Source: Croceivirga sp. (lineage in GTDB: Bacteria > Bacteroidota > Bacteroidia > Flavobacteriales > Flavobacteriaceae). Taken from it: a DNA stretch of 64,000 nucleotides. This document shows positions 43,808 through 53,468 of this stretch, piece by piece. The stretch lies in NCBI GenBank assembly GCA_028281025.1, contig JANQKR010000013.1:1-64000 (forward strand), in the 5' to 3' direction. Position 1 is the stretch's first letter; each line of letters begins with the position of its first letter. The translations under genes were made by a program, and so were the position numbers. The notes beneath the pieces were generated by a model that saw nothing but the letters and a program-made list of their open reading frames with translations, had not been told where the DNA came from and did not search any database.

Positions 43808-46186
43808 ATGATCAGAAACTATGTAAAAATCGCCTGGAGAAACCTTTGGAAAAACAAGGCGTATAGTGCCCTAAATATTTTTGGGCTGGCCATAGGAATT
43901 ACCTGTGCCTGTCTCATATTGCTTTGGGTGGAGGATGAAGTAAACTATAACGGTGTTTTCCCCAATCAAGATTTGATTTACATAGTGCCTACCAATCAAA
44001 CTTTTGAAGGAGAAGTTTACACCTTTTATTCCACCCCTGGGCCTTTGGCGGAGGATTTAAAAGAAGAAATCCCTGAAATTGTCCGGTCTTCAACGACGTG
44101 GGGTGGAGAGGTTTTGCTTGCAAATGGAGAAAATGGAATCAACAGATATGGCAGATATGTTCAACCTGATTTTTTGGATATTTTCAGTTTGAACCTTTTG
44201 GAAGGAGAAATGGGCAACGCCCTATCCAGACCAGATGGGATTGTTCTGACCCAAGAAACAGCCTTTGCGCTTTTTGGCTCCGACAAAAACATAGTGGACC
44301 GCGAAATAAAAATCAATAACGAATTTAGTTTTACAGTTACGGGGGTCATAAAGAATTTGCCTTCCAACGTTACATTTGGTTTTAATTGGCTGCTGCCATT
44401 TGAACGTTTTCAATTAGGGGAAGATGATATGTGGTGGACAAGGGACTATGGCAATTACTTTGCCGACACCTTTGTTGAACTTGCCCCCAATTCAGATTTT
44501 GGAGAAGTAGATGGCAAGGTCAGATCAATGATTGCCTCAAAAATGGGCAATATGGACGATACCCCTAAAGAAGCTTTTCTTCACTCCATTAAAGATTGGC
44601 ATTTACGGTCTGATTTTGAGGGAGGAAAGAAAGTCGGGGGTAAAATTAAATTGGTCAGGTCTTTGGCATTCATTGCATTGATTATTCTATTGATCGCCTG
44701 CATCAATTTCATGAACCTTTCAACTGCAAGAAGCGGAAAACGGGCAAGTGAAGTTGGGGTACGAAAGGTATTGGGTTCCGGCAAAAAAAGATTGATTGGG
44801 CAATTTATGGTAGAGGCCATCATTTTAGCAGGTATTTCTGCCCTATTAAGTATCATTTTATTATTGGTTTTGTTGCCTTCTTTCAACACCTTGGTGGAAA
44901 AACAGATTGCGTTACAACTATTTGATCCCATACATGTGCTTTCCCTTTTGGGCATCACCTTGGTATGCGGTCTTTTGGCAGGCTGGTATCCGGCTCTCTA
45001 CCTATCCTCTTTTAGGCCGGCCCAAGTACTTAAGGGCATGGGTAAAAATCAGGGTAATGCAGCCAATATCCGAAAAGGTCTTGTGGTTCTACAATTTACA
45101 GTTTCTATAATCTTTATTGTATGCAGTACCATTATTTATCAGCAAATACAACATGTAAGAACCCGGGATGTTGGCTACGACAAAGGGAACTTACTAAATG
45201 TGGCAGTAAGTGGCGATATGATCGATAAGTTTGATCCCATAAGGGAAGAGATGATTGCTTCGGGCATGGTAACCGACGTTGCATTGACCAATACAAACAT
45301 GCTGTCCAGTGGAAATAATGGTTCGGGATTAACTTGGCAAGGGGGTAGCAATACAGAGGACGTGCTCGTTCGATTCAGATACGTAAGTCCTAACTTTTTA
45401 AGTGCTGTTGGTCTAAAACTGCTTGAAGGGCATCAATTCAATAATGATAGAATGGTTGATAGCACCAATGTTATCATAACGCAATCTTTTGCAAACCTTA
45501 TGGGGGACAATAGTGCTCTGGGTAAAACCATTACGCGCAATAACACCCCCTATAATGTAATAGGTGTAGTAAAAGACTACCTCTATGGGGATATGTACGG
45601 CAATGGAAAAACCGGGCCGGTCATGTTCTTTAACAATGCTGAATATGCTAACTCATTATATATCAATATAAGGCCCAAATCGTCCAGTACCGATGCGCTG
45701 GCATCTATTGAGGATGTTCTGAAAAAATATAACCCCGCTTTCCCATTCGAATATCGTTTTGAAAATGAATTGTTCAATTCCAGGTTCAAAAACGAGGAGT
45801 TGGTAGGTGAGCTTGCCAAAATATTTTCCATCCTATCCATTATTATTTCTTGTTTGGGATTGTTTGGTCTCGCGGCATATACCGCAGAGCAGCGCAAAAA
45901 AGAAATTGGGGTGCGAAAAGTGTTGGGGTCGAGCGTTTCGGGAATAGTTCGATTGCTCTCTAGGGATTTCATGAGCCTGGTCATCATTGCCCTTTTTGTT
46001 GCAGGTCCCTTAGCTTGGTGGTTTATGCAAAAATGGCTGGAGGGTTTTGCCTATCGCATTACTATTGATTTATGGGTTTTTGCAATCGCTGGTTCAATTG
46101 CAATCAGTATAGCATTGTTTACGGTGAGCTTTCAGGCAATGAAAGCAGCCTTGGCCAATCCCATAAATAGTTTACGGACAGAATAA
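43808..46186 (+). CDS. FtsX/MacB-like ABC permease (P6)
   Basis: I start at the ATG at 43808 (MIRNYVKIAWRNLWKNK), which aligns with the family start; the track ORF begins in the spacer hairpin. 792 residues. TM1 is YSALNIFGLAIGITCACLILL. Coupling motifs ASEVGVRKVLGSGK (about 314) and RKKEIGVRKVLGSS (about 697) are intact. Tail NPINSLRTE, with Ile in place of Val. It appears somewhat more A/T-rich than P8/P9. Both flanking spacers carry the REP-like hairpin. Confidence 0.94.
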   Translation: MIRNYVKIAWRNLWKNKAYSALNIFGLAIGITCACLILLWVEDEVNYNGVFPNQDLIYIVPTNQTFEGEVYTFYSTPGPLAEDLKEEIPEIVRSSTTWGGEVLLANGENGINRYGRYVQPDFLDIFSLNLLEGEMGNALSRPDGIVLTQETAFALFGSDKNIVDREIKINNEFSFTVTGVIKNLPSNVTFGFNWLLPFERFQLGEDDMWWTRDYGNYFADTFVELAPNSDFGEVDGKVRSMIASKMGNMDDTPKEAFLHSIKDWHLRSDFEGGKKVGGKIKLVRSLAFIALIILLIACINFMNLSTARSGKRASEVGVRKVLGSGKKRLIGQFMVEAIILAGISALLSIILLLVLLPSFNTLVEKQIALQLFDPIHVLSLLGITLVCGLLAGWYPALYLSSFRPAQVLKGMGKNQGNAANIRKGLVVLQFTVSIIFIVCSTIIYQQIQHVRTRDVGYDKGNLLNVAVSGDMIDKFDPIREEMIASGMVTDVALTNTNMLSSGNNGSGLTWQGGSNTEDVLVRFRYVSPNFLSAVGLKLLEGHQFNNDRMVDSTNVIITQSFANLMGDNSALGKTITRNNTPYNVIGVVKDYLYGDMYGNGKTGPVMFFNNAEYANSLYINIRPKSSSTDALASIEDVLKKYNPAFPFEYRFENELFNSRFKNEELVGELAKIFSILSIIISCLGLFGLAAYTAEQRKKEIGVRKVLGSSVSGIVRLLSRDFMSLVIIALFVAGPLAWWFMQKWLEGFAYRITIDLWVFAIAGSIAISIALFTVSFQAMKAALANPINSLRTE

Positions 46187-46197
46187 ATCATCAACCT

Positions 46198-46218
46198 GCC
46201 CTGAGGACGATCGAAGGG
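46198..46218. repeat. intergenic REP-like hairpin, copy 2 (P6/P7 spacer)
   Basis: GCCCTGAG-gacga-TCGAAGGG, same position relative to stop and start codons as copy 1. The left and right arms pair only over CCCT/AGGG with mismatches beyond. Confidence 0.75.
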
Positions 46219-46232
46219 TCAAAAAAAGCATC

Positions 46233-48617
46233 ATGATCAGAAACCATATAAAAATCGCCTGGAGAAACCTAATCAAAAGAAAGGTTTTCACCACCATTAA
46301 TATTTTAGGTCTTGCCATTGGTTTTGGAAGCGCCATATTGATCTATCTTTTTTTGGGCTACCATTTATCCTTTGATAATTTTCATCCCGACCAAGATCGT
46401 ATCTACAGGATGGCCACCGAAGAGCACATGGACAATATTGGCTATTCTGCCAGTGTTCCCCCGGCTTTCGCAAAAGTATTTCGAGAAAACTATGCGTATG
46501 CCGAAAAAGTGGCCAAAATTGTGGATAGGGAAGGTTTGGTTCTCGATGTTGAACAAAACGGGGCGGTCAACAAATACAAAAAAAATGTGATGTTTGCCGA
46601 GGAGGATTTTTTCAAAATCTTCAATTTTCCACTGCTGAACGGCAGCAATGCCATTTCCCTATCTGCGCCCAATACCGCAGTGATCACTGAAAGTGAAGCT
46701 CTTGAGCTTTACGGAAGTACAGAAGTTGTGGGTAGGACCTTTGTCTTGGAAAATGACGAGACCATAGAAATCACCGGGGTTTTAAAAGACATCCCCAGCA
46801 CCTCTTTCCTGAATGCGGATATCTTTATTGCCTTTGAGAACCTTAGGGAATATTCCGCGTTTGCCCACAGCGAAAGTTGGGGGGGCATCACTACCAACCT
46901 ACAGTGTTTTGTACGCTTAAAACCCGATCAGGACATCGCCAGTATTGAAACTGCCCTGGAGGAGCTTCCCAAAGAGCATAGGGCAACCAGCAAGAACAAG
47001 CATATCTATAAGCTGCAGCCATTGTCGGAAATCCACCTTAATTATGAGTATGGGGGCCTGGATCCCGTATTCTTGATCGTTTTTGGTATTATAGGGCTGT
47101 TTTTGATCGCTATTGCCTGTATCAATTTTATAAATATCTCAACGGCCCAAGCCTTTTACCGATCCAAGGAAATAGGTATCCGCAAAGTGTTGGGCAGTTT
47201 TAAGAAGCAATTGTTTTGGCAGTTTTTAAGCGAAACCTTCCTTATTAGTCTGTTCGCCGCCGTATTGGGTATCATCATGGCCATTCTCTTTTTGCCAGCT
47301 TTCAATGCGCTCTTTGAAATACAATTGACCCTGGACAATCTTGTTAGCCTTCGGTTTTTTGGCTTTTTGCTCGCCTTGCTCTTAATGGTTTCCTTTCTGT
47401 CCGGGAGCTATCCGGGCTTATTGTTATCCAAAATAGTGCCCATTTTGGCCCTTAAGGGGAAGCTTAACCATAACGATACGGGAGGTGCCACGACACGAAA
47501 AGTTTTGGTGGTGACGCAGTTTGTCATCTCCATCTCCCTTATTGTGGCCACCTTGGTAATTTCAAGACAAATAGAATATGCTACCAAGACGGATTTAGGC
47601 TTTGATAAAGAGTCCATTGTGATGCTCGAAGTCCCCGAAACCATGGACTCCGAACAGTTTTATGACCTTAAGGAACGGTTGAAACAAGTAGTGGGCGTTC
47701 AGAAGGTTTCGGGCTGTTTGACCAGTCCTGGAGGATCGAACAACTTTTGGGACACCACGGTTAAATATAACAATCGCCCGGAACGGGAAGATTTCAGTAT
47801 TTCGATAAAGGCAGGTGATGAAGACTACTTGAACGCATTCAACATCCCGCTGGCCGCTGGACGTAACTTCTTTAAAAACGACTCCATTACCGAAATGCTT
47901 GTCAATGAAAAGTTCCTGGAAAAAGTAGGGGTGGCTTCAGCGGAGGAATTATTGGGCAAAACCCTGGCTGTGAACGGAGAGCGTATTGAAGCCGCCATTG
48001 TAGGAGTAGTAAAGGATTTTCACGATAGCAGCTTTACCGATGAAATAAAACCCGTATTCATTGCACCAAATGTAATCTGGTACAATGAGTTGGGTGTTAA
48101 AATCAACCATCTAAATACCAAAGCCACATTGGAGCAACTGGAAAGGGAATGGTCACAAACCTTTTCCAACCACATTTTCGACTATCGCTTTTTGGATGAG
48201 CGGGTGGCCGAACAGTACGAGACCGAACAACGCTATCTGTCGCTGTCCAAGGTATTCTCCGGTCTGGCCATTTTTATAGGGTGTATGGGGCTGTATGGAC
48301 TCATATTGTTCTTTGTGGGGCAACGGAAAAAAGAAGTGGGTATCAGAAAAGTCCTGGGCAGCGATATCACGGACATTCTTACCTTGTTTTCAATGGATTT
48401 CCTCAAATTGATCCTCATTGCCGGTATCATAGCCATACCCATTGCCTGGTACTTTATGGAGCAATGGTTACAAGGATATACCTATAGAACCGAAATACAC
48501 TGGTGGTACTTTGCCATTTCAATAGTGACGGTATTGGCACTTACACTGTTCACCATAAGCTATCAAACCATAAAAGTGGCCATAAAAAACCCAGTGGAAA
48601 GTTTGCGCACAGAATAA
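46233..48617 (+). CDS. FtsX/MacB-like ABC permease (P7)
   Basis: 794 residues. TM1 is TTINILGLAIGFGSAILIYLFL. Coupling motifs SKEIGIRKVLGSFK (about 312) and RKKEVGIRKVLGSD (about 699) are intact. The half-junction is FLSGSYPGLLLSKIVPILALKG and the tail NPVESLRTE. It has no close recent copy in the window. The start codon follows the leader TCAAAAAAAGCATC. Confidence 0.94.
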   Translation: MIRNHIKIAWRNLIKRKVFTTINILGLAIGFGSAILIYLFLGYHLSFDNFHPDQDRIYRMATEEHMDNIGYSASVPPAFAKVFRENYAYAEKVAKIVDREGLVLDVEQNGAVNKYKKNVMFAEEDFFKIFNFPLLNGSNAISLSAPNTAVITESEALELYGSTEVVGRTFVLENDETIEITGVLKDIPSTSFLNADIFIAFENLREYSAFAHSESWGGITTNLQCFVRLKPDQDIASIETALEELPKEHRATSKNKHIYKLQPLSEIHLNYEYGGLDPVFLIVFGIIGLFLIAIACINFINISTAQAFYRSKEIGIRKVLGSFKKQLFWQFLSETFLISLFAAVLGIIMAILFLPAFNALFEIQLTLDNLVSLRFFGFLLALLLMVSFLSGSYPGLLLSKIVPILALKGKLNHNDTGGATTRKVLVVTQFVISISLIVATLVISRQIEYATKTDLGFDKESIVMLEVPETMDSEQFYDLKERLKQVVGVQKVSGCLTSPGGSNNFWDTTVKYNNRPEREDFSISIKAGDEDYLNAFNIPLAAGRNFFKNDSITEMLVNEKFLEKVGVASAEELLGKTLAVNGERIEAAIVGVVKDFHDSSFTDEIKPVFIAPNVIWYNELGVKINHLNTKATLEQLEREWSQTFSNHIFDYRFLDERVAEQYETEQRYLSLSKVFSGLAIFIGCMGLYGLILFFVGQRKKEVGIRKVLGSDITDILTLFSMDFLKLILIAGIIAIPIAWYFMEQWLQGYTYRTEIHWWYFAISIVTVLALTLFTISYQTIKVAIKNPVESLRTE

Positions 48618-48634
48618 TCAAAAAACGAAAAATC

Positions 48635-51034
48635 ATGTTTAAAAACTATTTAAAAATTGCCTGGAGGAACCTTTTAAAGAATAAAGGGTATTCGGCCATT
48701 AATATTGGGGGGCTTGCTTTGGGTATGGCCGTTACCTTGATCATTGGCCTATGGATGAACGACGAGCTCACCTATAACCGCTATTTTAAGAACAAGGACA
48801 AGATTGCCCAAATCTTCCAATCCCAAACCTTTAATGGTAGGACAGGTACCGGCCCGGCCATTCCCCAGCCCTTGGAACCTGCCTTAAGGGAAGGTTTTGG
48901 AGATAACTTCAAGCAAATTATGATGTGTTCCTGGACACAGACCAACTATGTAAAATATGGAGAAAAAAGCCTTTCGCGGACTGGAAATTATATGCAGCCC
49001 AACGCTCCGGAACTGTTGAACCTGGAAATTGTTAAAGGGGATGAAAAGGGATTGCAACAAATCAATTCCATTATGATCTCGGAGTCTTTGGCCCAGGCCT
49101 TTTTTGGAGAGGGGGAACCCATTGGCAAGGTATTAAAGATCAGCAATCAGTATGATCTCATGGTAACGGCCGTTTACCAGGATATTCCCTACAACAACTC
49201 CTTTAATGATACGGACTATATCATTCCCTGGGAACACTATGTGGCCAATGCGGAATGGATACAGAACTCCCAGGACAACTGGCAGAACAACTCCTTTCAA
49301 ATGTTTGTGCAAATCGCGGACAACACCACATTTGAACGTGTGACCAATACCATTATTGATGTAAAAAAGAATGCGGATGAGGACGTCGTGCAATACAACC
49401 CCAGAATATTTCTTCTCCCTATGGAAGATTGGTATTTGCGGGGCAATTTTGAAGATGGGGTTCAAACAGGTGGCCGCATCCGTTATGTTTGGCTATTTGG
49501 AATTATTGGGACTTTTGTTTTGATCCTGGCCTGTATCAACTTTATGAACCTCAGCACTGCGCGTTCCGAGAAAAGGGCCAAGGAAGTGGGTATCCGCAAA
49601 TCCATTGGTTCCCAAAAAGGGCAGTTGATCTATCAGTTCCTAAGTGAATCCTTCTTGGTTGTCCTTTTTGCATATGTCATTGCCATAGCTATTGTATTGC
49701 TGTCCTTAAATGGATTCAATGAGCTCGCGCGAAAGGAAATCACCTTTCCATGGAGCAGCTCAAATTTTTGGTTGGTTTCCCTGGTTTTTATTCTTTTTAC
49801 CGCCCTCTTGGCCGGTAGCTACCCTGCACTCTATTTGTCCTCCTTTAGGCCTGTGGACGTATTAAAGGGAACTTTTAAAGCGGGGCGATATGCCGGGTTG
49901 CCCAGGAAAATACTGGTTGTTTTGCAGTTTACGGTTTCCGTGGCTTTTATTATTGGAACGTTTATCGTAATGCAACAGATCAACCATGCCAAAAATAGGC
50001 CCATAGGTTATGATAAGGAAGGCCTGATCCAAGTGCCCACTTTTGCACAGGACTTTGAGGACAAAACGGAACTGATGCGAAGTGAGTTCATAAAATCGGG
50101 TGCTGTGGTCCAAATGGCCACATCAAGCAGCCCCACAACACGAATATGGTCCAACAGAAGTGGTTTTACCTGGGAAGGCAAGCCAGACGGTTTTCAAGAG
50201 GATCTGGCCTGGACCGAGGTTTCCGTTGATTATGCCAAGACCCTGAACCTCAAAATTCTGGAAGGAAGGGATTTTTCAAGGGACTTTGCCTCTGATTCCC
50301 TGGGGGTACTGATCAATGCTACGGCCAAGAAATATCTGGGCATGGAAAACCCTGTTGGAAAATTCTTGAAGGATGATGACGAAGAAGACCCCGACCCTCC
50401 CATGAAGATTATTGGTGTGGTTGAGGACATGATTGCCCAATCGCCTTATGAACCCGTAAAACAGGGCATTTATGTTTATGATAGGCACAACAATTTCAGC
50501 TATTACAATTTAAGGCTTAACCCCAAACAAAGTGCTGGACAAAACATAGCCGTGATTGAACGGGTGTTCAAACAACATTTCCCCGATATTCCTTTTGAAT
50601 ACGAATTTGTGGATGAGGAATATGGTCAAAAATTCGCCGCCGAAGAGCGCGTTGGAAGCCTTTCCGGGATATTTACGGCCCTGGCCATTTTGATCAGCTG
50701 TTTGGGATTGTTTGGGTTGACCTCTTTTGTGGCGGAACAGCGCACCAAGGAAATTGGGGTACGAAAAGTCCTGGGCGCTACCGTATTCAATGTTTGGAAC
50801 ATGCTTTCCAAGGACTTTCTAAAATTGGTGATCATCTCCTGTTTTATTGCCGTACCCATTGCGTATTATGTGATGAACGGTTGGCTACAGGAATATCCCT
50901 ATCGGGTGATTCTTAAGTGGTGGATTTTTGCCCTGGCCATGTTGGGCGCCATGGGAATCACGGTACTTACGGTCAGTTTTCAGGCCATTAGGGCGGCTAA
51001 GCAAAACCCTGTGAAAAGTTTGCGTACGGAATAA
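48635..51034 (+). CDS. FtsX/MacB-like ABC permease (P8)
   Basis: I start at the ATG at 48635 (MFKNYLKIAWRNLLKNK), not 48503, which lies inside P7. 799 residues, the same length as P9. Coupling motifs AKEVGIRKSIGSQK (about 316) and RTKEIGVRKVLGAT (about 704). It is near-identical to P9 over long stretches (for example LAGSYPALYLSSFRP and LSKDFLKLVI at protein level, and long runs of identical DNA near the 3' end). P8 and P9 are therefore a recent tandem duplication. Tail QNPVKSLRTE. Confidence 0.95.
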   Translation: MFKNYLKIAWRNLLKNKGYSAINIGGLALGMAVTLIIGLWMNDELTYNRYFKNKDKIAQIFQSQTFNGRTGTGPAIPQPLEPALREGFGDNFKQIMMCSWTQTNYVKYGEKSLSRTGNYMQPNAPELLNLEIVKGDEKGLQQINSIMISESLAQAFFGEGEPIGKVLKISNQYDLMVTAVYQDIPYNNSFNDTDYIIPWEHYVANAEWIQNSQDNWQNNSFQMFVQIADNTTFERVTNTIIDVKKNADEDVVQYNPRIFLLPMEDWYLRGNFEDGVQTGGRIRYVWLFGIIGTFVLILACINFMNLSTARSEKRAKEVGIRKSIGSQKGQLIYQFLSESFLVVLFAYVIAIAIVLLSLNGFNELARKEITFPWSSSNFWLVSLVFILFTALLAGSYPALYLSSFRPVDVLKGTFKAGRYAGLPRKILVVLQFTVSVAFIIGTFIVMQQINHAKNRPIGYDKEGLIQVPTFAQDFEDKTELMRSEFIKSGAVVQMATSSSPTTRIWSNRSGFTWEGKPDGFQEDLAWTEVSVDYAKTLNLKILEGRDFSRDFASDSLGVLINATAKKYLGMENPVGKFLKDDDEEDPDPPMKIIGVVEDMIAQSPYEPVKQGIYVYDRHNNFSYYNLRLNPKQSAGQNIAVIERVFKQHFPDIPFEYEFVDEEYGQKFAAEERVGSLSGIFTALAILISCLGLFGLTSFVAEQRTKEIGVRKVLGATVFNVWNMLSKDFLKLVIISCFIAVPIAYYVMNGWLQEYPYRVILKWWIFALAMLGAMGITVLTVSFQAIRAAKQNPVKSLRTE

Positions 51035-51051
51035 CCAAAAAAAGAGGGGTC

Positions 51052-53451
51052 ATGTTTAGAAACCATTTGAAAATTGCTTTTCGAAATTTGCTCAAAAACA
51101 AAGGGTTTACCATCATAAATATTGGGGGGCTGGCTTTGGGAATGGCCTTGGCGGTCCTAATAGGCCTTTGGATAGAGGACGAGTTTTCACAGAACGATTA
51201 TTTCATCCATAAGGATAGAATTGCCCAGGTGTATCGGTCCATAACACAGAATGGCAACACCAGCACCAACGCGTTTACCCCCCTTCCACTGGAGCAGGCG
51301 CTACGCCGGGATTATGGTGATAATTTTGAGCATGTGGTCATAGCATCATGGACCATGCAACAATTCCTGGAATATGAAGGGAACAAAATTGCCCGCAACG
51401 GTAACTTCATGGCATCCGGGGCTCCCGAACTCCTAAATCTTAACATTATCAAGGGGGAAAGGGATGGCCTGGATGAAATCAATTCCATAATGCTCAATGC
51501 ATCTACCGCAGATGCACTTTTTGGCAAGGAAAACCCCATTGGAAAAGTAATCAACGTGGACAATACCCATGACATGATGGTTACCGCCGTTTATGAGGAC
51601 CTTCCCTTTACTACTTCATTTAGAGAGCTCAATTTTCTAATGCCCTGGGGGCATTATGCCAGCACCAATGAATGGGTCCGGTCCAGTCTTGACATCTGGG
51701 GCCGGAACTCCTTTCAGCTTTTTGTACAAATCGCGGACAACACCACCATGCAGGCCGTTACGAACTCCATTGCAACTATTGTTAAGGACGCCGATGAAGA
51801 TCTGGCGGAATTCGACCCAAAGCTTTTTTTGTTGCCGATGAACGATTGGCACCTGAGGAGCAACTTTGAGCAAGGTCAGCAGGTAGGTGGCCGTATTACC
51901 TACGTATGGCTTTTTGGAATCATTGGAGCGTTTGTGCTCCTTTTGGCCTGTATCAATTTCATGAACTTGAGCACGGCCCGGTCTGAAAAACGGGCATTGG
52001 AAGTGGGCATTCGCAAGTCCATAGGTTCACAACGGCCCCAGTTGATTTCCCAATTTTTGATCGAATCCTTTTTGGTCACCCTGTTCGCCTTTGTATTGGC
52101 CATGATCATTATCAATCTTTCCCTTAACGGTTTTAACCAAATTGCCCAAAAACAAATGGCATTTCCGTGGGGCGAATTCCGGTTCTGGATTGCTTCTTTT
52201 CTGTTTATCCTGTTCACGACCCTTTTGGCAGGTAGTTATCCAGCCCTGTATTTATCGTCCTTTAGGCCCGTGAGTGTTTTAAAAGGGACCTTCAAGGCCG
52301 GTAAATATGCCAGCTTGCCCAGAAGGGCTTTGGTGGTATTACAGTTCACGGTTTCCGTCGTGTTTATTATAGGCACCGTCATTGTCTTTCAACAGATCAA
52401 CCACGCACAAAACCGTCCCATTGGATATGATAAGGAAGGCCTCATCCAAATACCTGCTTTTAGCGCCGACTTTGTTGAAAAAACCGATTTAATGCGTGAG
52501 GAGTTCATTAACTCAGGGGCGGTCACCTCCATGGCCACTGCTTCTGCTCCCGTAACTGATATCTGGTCTGTCCAAGGTGGATTTGATTGGGAAGGAAAAC
52601 CCTCGGACTTCCAGGAAAGCTTGGCCTGGACCGCAATATCCCCTGAATATGCCAAAACCCTGAAACTGAATATTGTTCAAGGCAGGGACTTTTCAAGGGA
52701 TAGGGCTTCTGACTCTTTAGGGGTGCTTATCAACGAATCTGCGGTAAACTATATGGGATTGAAAGACCCTGTTGGGAAACTACTAAAGGACAGTGCCATA
52801 GAAAACCCTGGACCACCGCTTAAGATCATAGGGGTCATAGAAGATGTGGTTTCCCGCTCACCTTATGAACCCGTTCTACAAGGAATATATGTTTACAACC
52901 GGTTTGGAATTGTCAATTACTATTATCTACGGCTCAATCCAAACCAAAGTGTTGAGGAAAGCCTCACTACCATTGAAGGTGTGTTCAACAAACACTTTCC
53001 GGCCATTCCCTTTCAGTATGATTTTGTGGACCAGGAATATGCCAAAAAGTTCAATGCTGAACAGCGCATCGGAACCCTTTCAGGAATCTTTACGGCATTG
53101 GCCATCTTGATCAGTTGTTTGGGGTTATTGGGCCTGACCTCTTTTGTTGCCGAGCAACGTACCAAGGAAATTGGTGTTCGCAAAGTATTGGGGGCCTCTG
53201 TTCTCAACGTATGGAACATGCTTTCCAAGGACTTTCTAAAATTGGTGATCCTCTCCTGTTTTATCGCCGTGCCCATTGCCTATTACCTCATGAGCGGGTG
53301 GTTACAGGAGTATTCCTATCGGGTTGTCCTAAAGTGGTGGATTTTCGCACTGGCCATGTTGGGAGCCATGGGAATAACAGTATTCACGGTTAGTTTTCAA
53401 GCCATTAAGGCTGCAAAACAAAATCCGGTGAAAAGTTTACGGACAGAATAA
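51052..53451 (+). CDS. FtsX/MacB-like ABC permease (P9)
   Basis: 799 residues, tandem paralogue of P8 with a 17-bp spacer. Coupling motifs ALEVGIRKSIGSQR (about 316) and RTKEIGVRKVLGAS (about 704). Differences from P8 concentrate in the first periplasmic domain (QVYRSITQNGNTSTNAF against QIFQSQTFNGRTGTGPA). The membrane bundles and the C-terminal 100 residues are almost the same. This suggests diversification of the substrate-facing part, or gene conversion of the rest. Confidence 0.95.
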   Translation: MFRNHLKIAFRNLLKNKGFTIINIGGLALGMALAVLIGLWIEDEFSQNDYFIHKDRIAQVYRSITQNGNTSTNAFTPLPLEQALRRDYGDNFEHVVIASWTMQQFLEYEGNKIARNGNFMASGAPELLNLNIIKGERDGLDEINSIMLNASTADALFGKENPIGKVINVDNTHDMMVTAVYEDLPFTTSFRELNFLMPWGHYASTNEWVRSSLDIWGRNSFQLFVQIADNTTMQAVTNSIATIVKDADEDLAEFDPKLFLLPMNDWHLRSNFEQGQQVGGRITYVWLFGIIGAFVLLLACINFMNLSTARSEKRALEVGIRKSIGSQRPQLISQFLIESFLVTLFAFVLAMIIINLSLNGFNQIAQKQMAFPWGEFRFWIASFLFILFTTLLAGSYPALYLSSFRPVSVLKGTFKAGKYASLPRRALVVLQFTVSVVFIIGTVIVFQQINHAQNRPIGYDKEGLIQIPAFSADFVEKTDLMREEFINSGAVTSMATASAPVTDIWSVQGGFDWEGKPSDFQESLAWTAISPEYAKTLKLNIVQGRDFSRDRASDSLGVLINESAVNYMGLKDPVGKLLKDSAIENPGPPLKIIGVIEDVVSRSPYEPVLQGIYVYNRFGIVNYYYLRLNPNQSVEESLTTIEGVFNKHFPAIPFQYDFVDQEYAKKFNAEQRIGTLSGIFTALAILISCLGLLGLTSFVAEQRTKEIGVRKVLGASVLNVWNMLSKDFLKLVILSCFIAVPIAYYLMSGWLQEYSYRVVLKWWIFALAMLGAMGITVFTVSFQAIKAAKQNPVKSLRTE

Positions 53452-53468
53452 ACCTTTAAAAAACAGTA

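Noticed and set aside
48503-48634. Overlap of P8 with the end of P7
   Set aside because: The 44 extra codons are out-of-frame P7 sequence; the ATG at 48635 matches the family start and keeps a 17-bp spacer.
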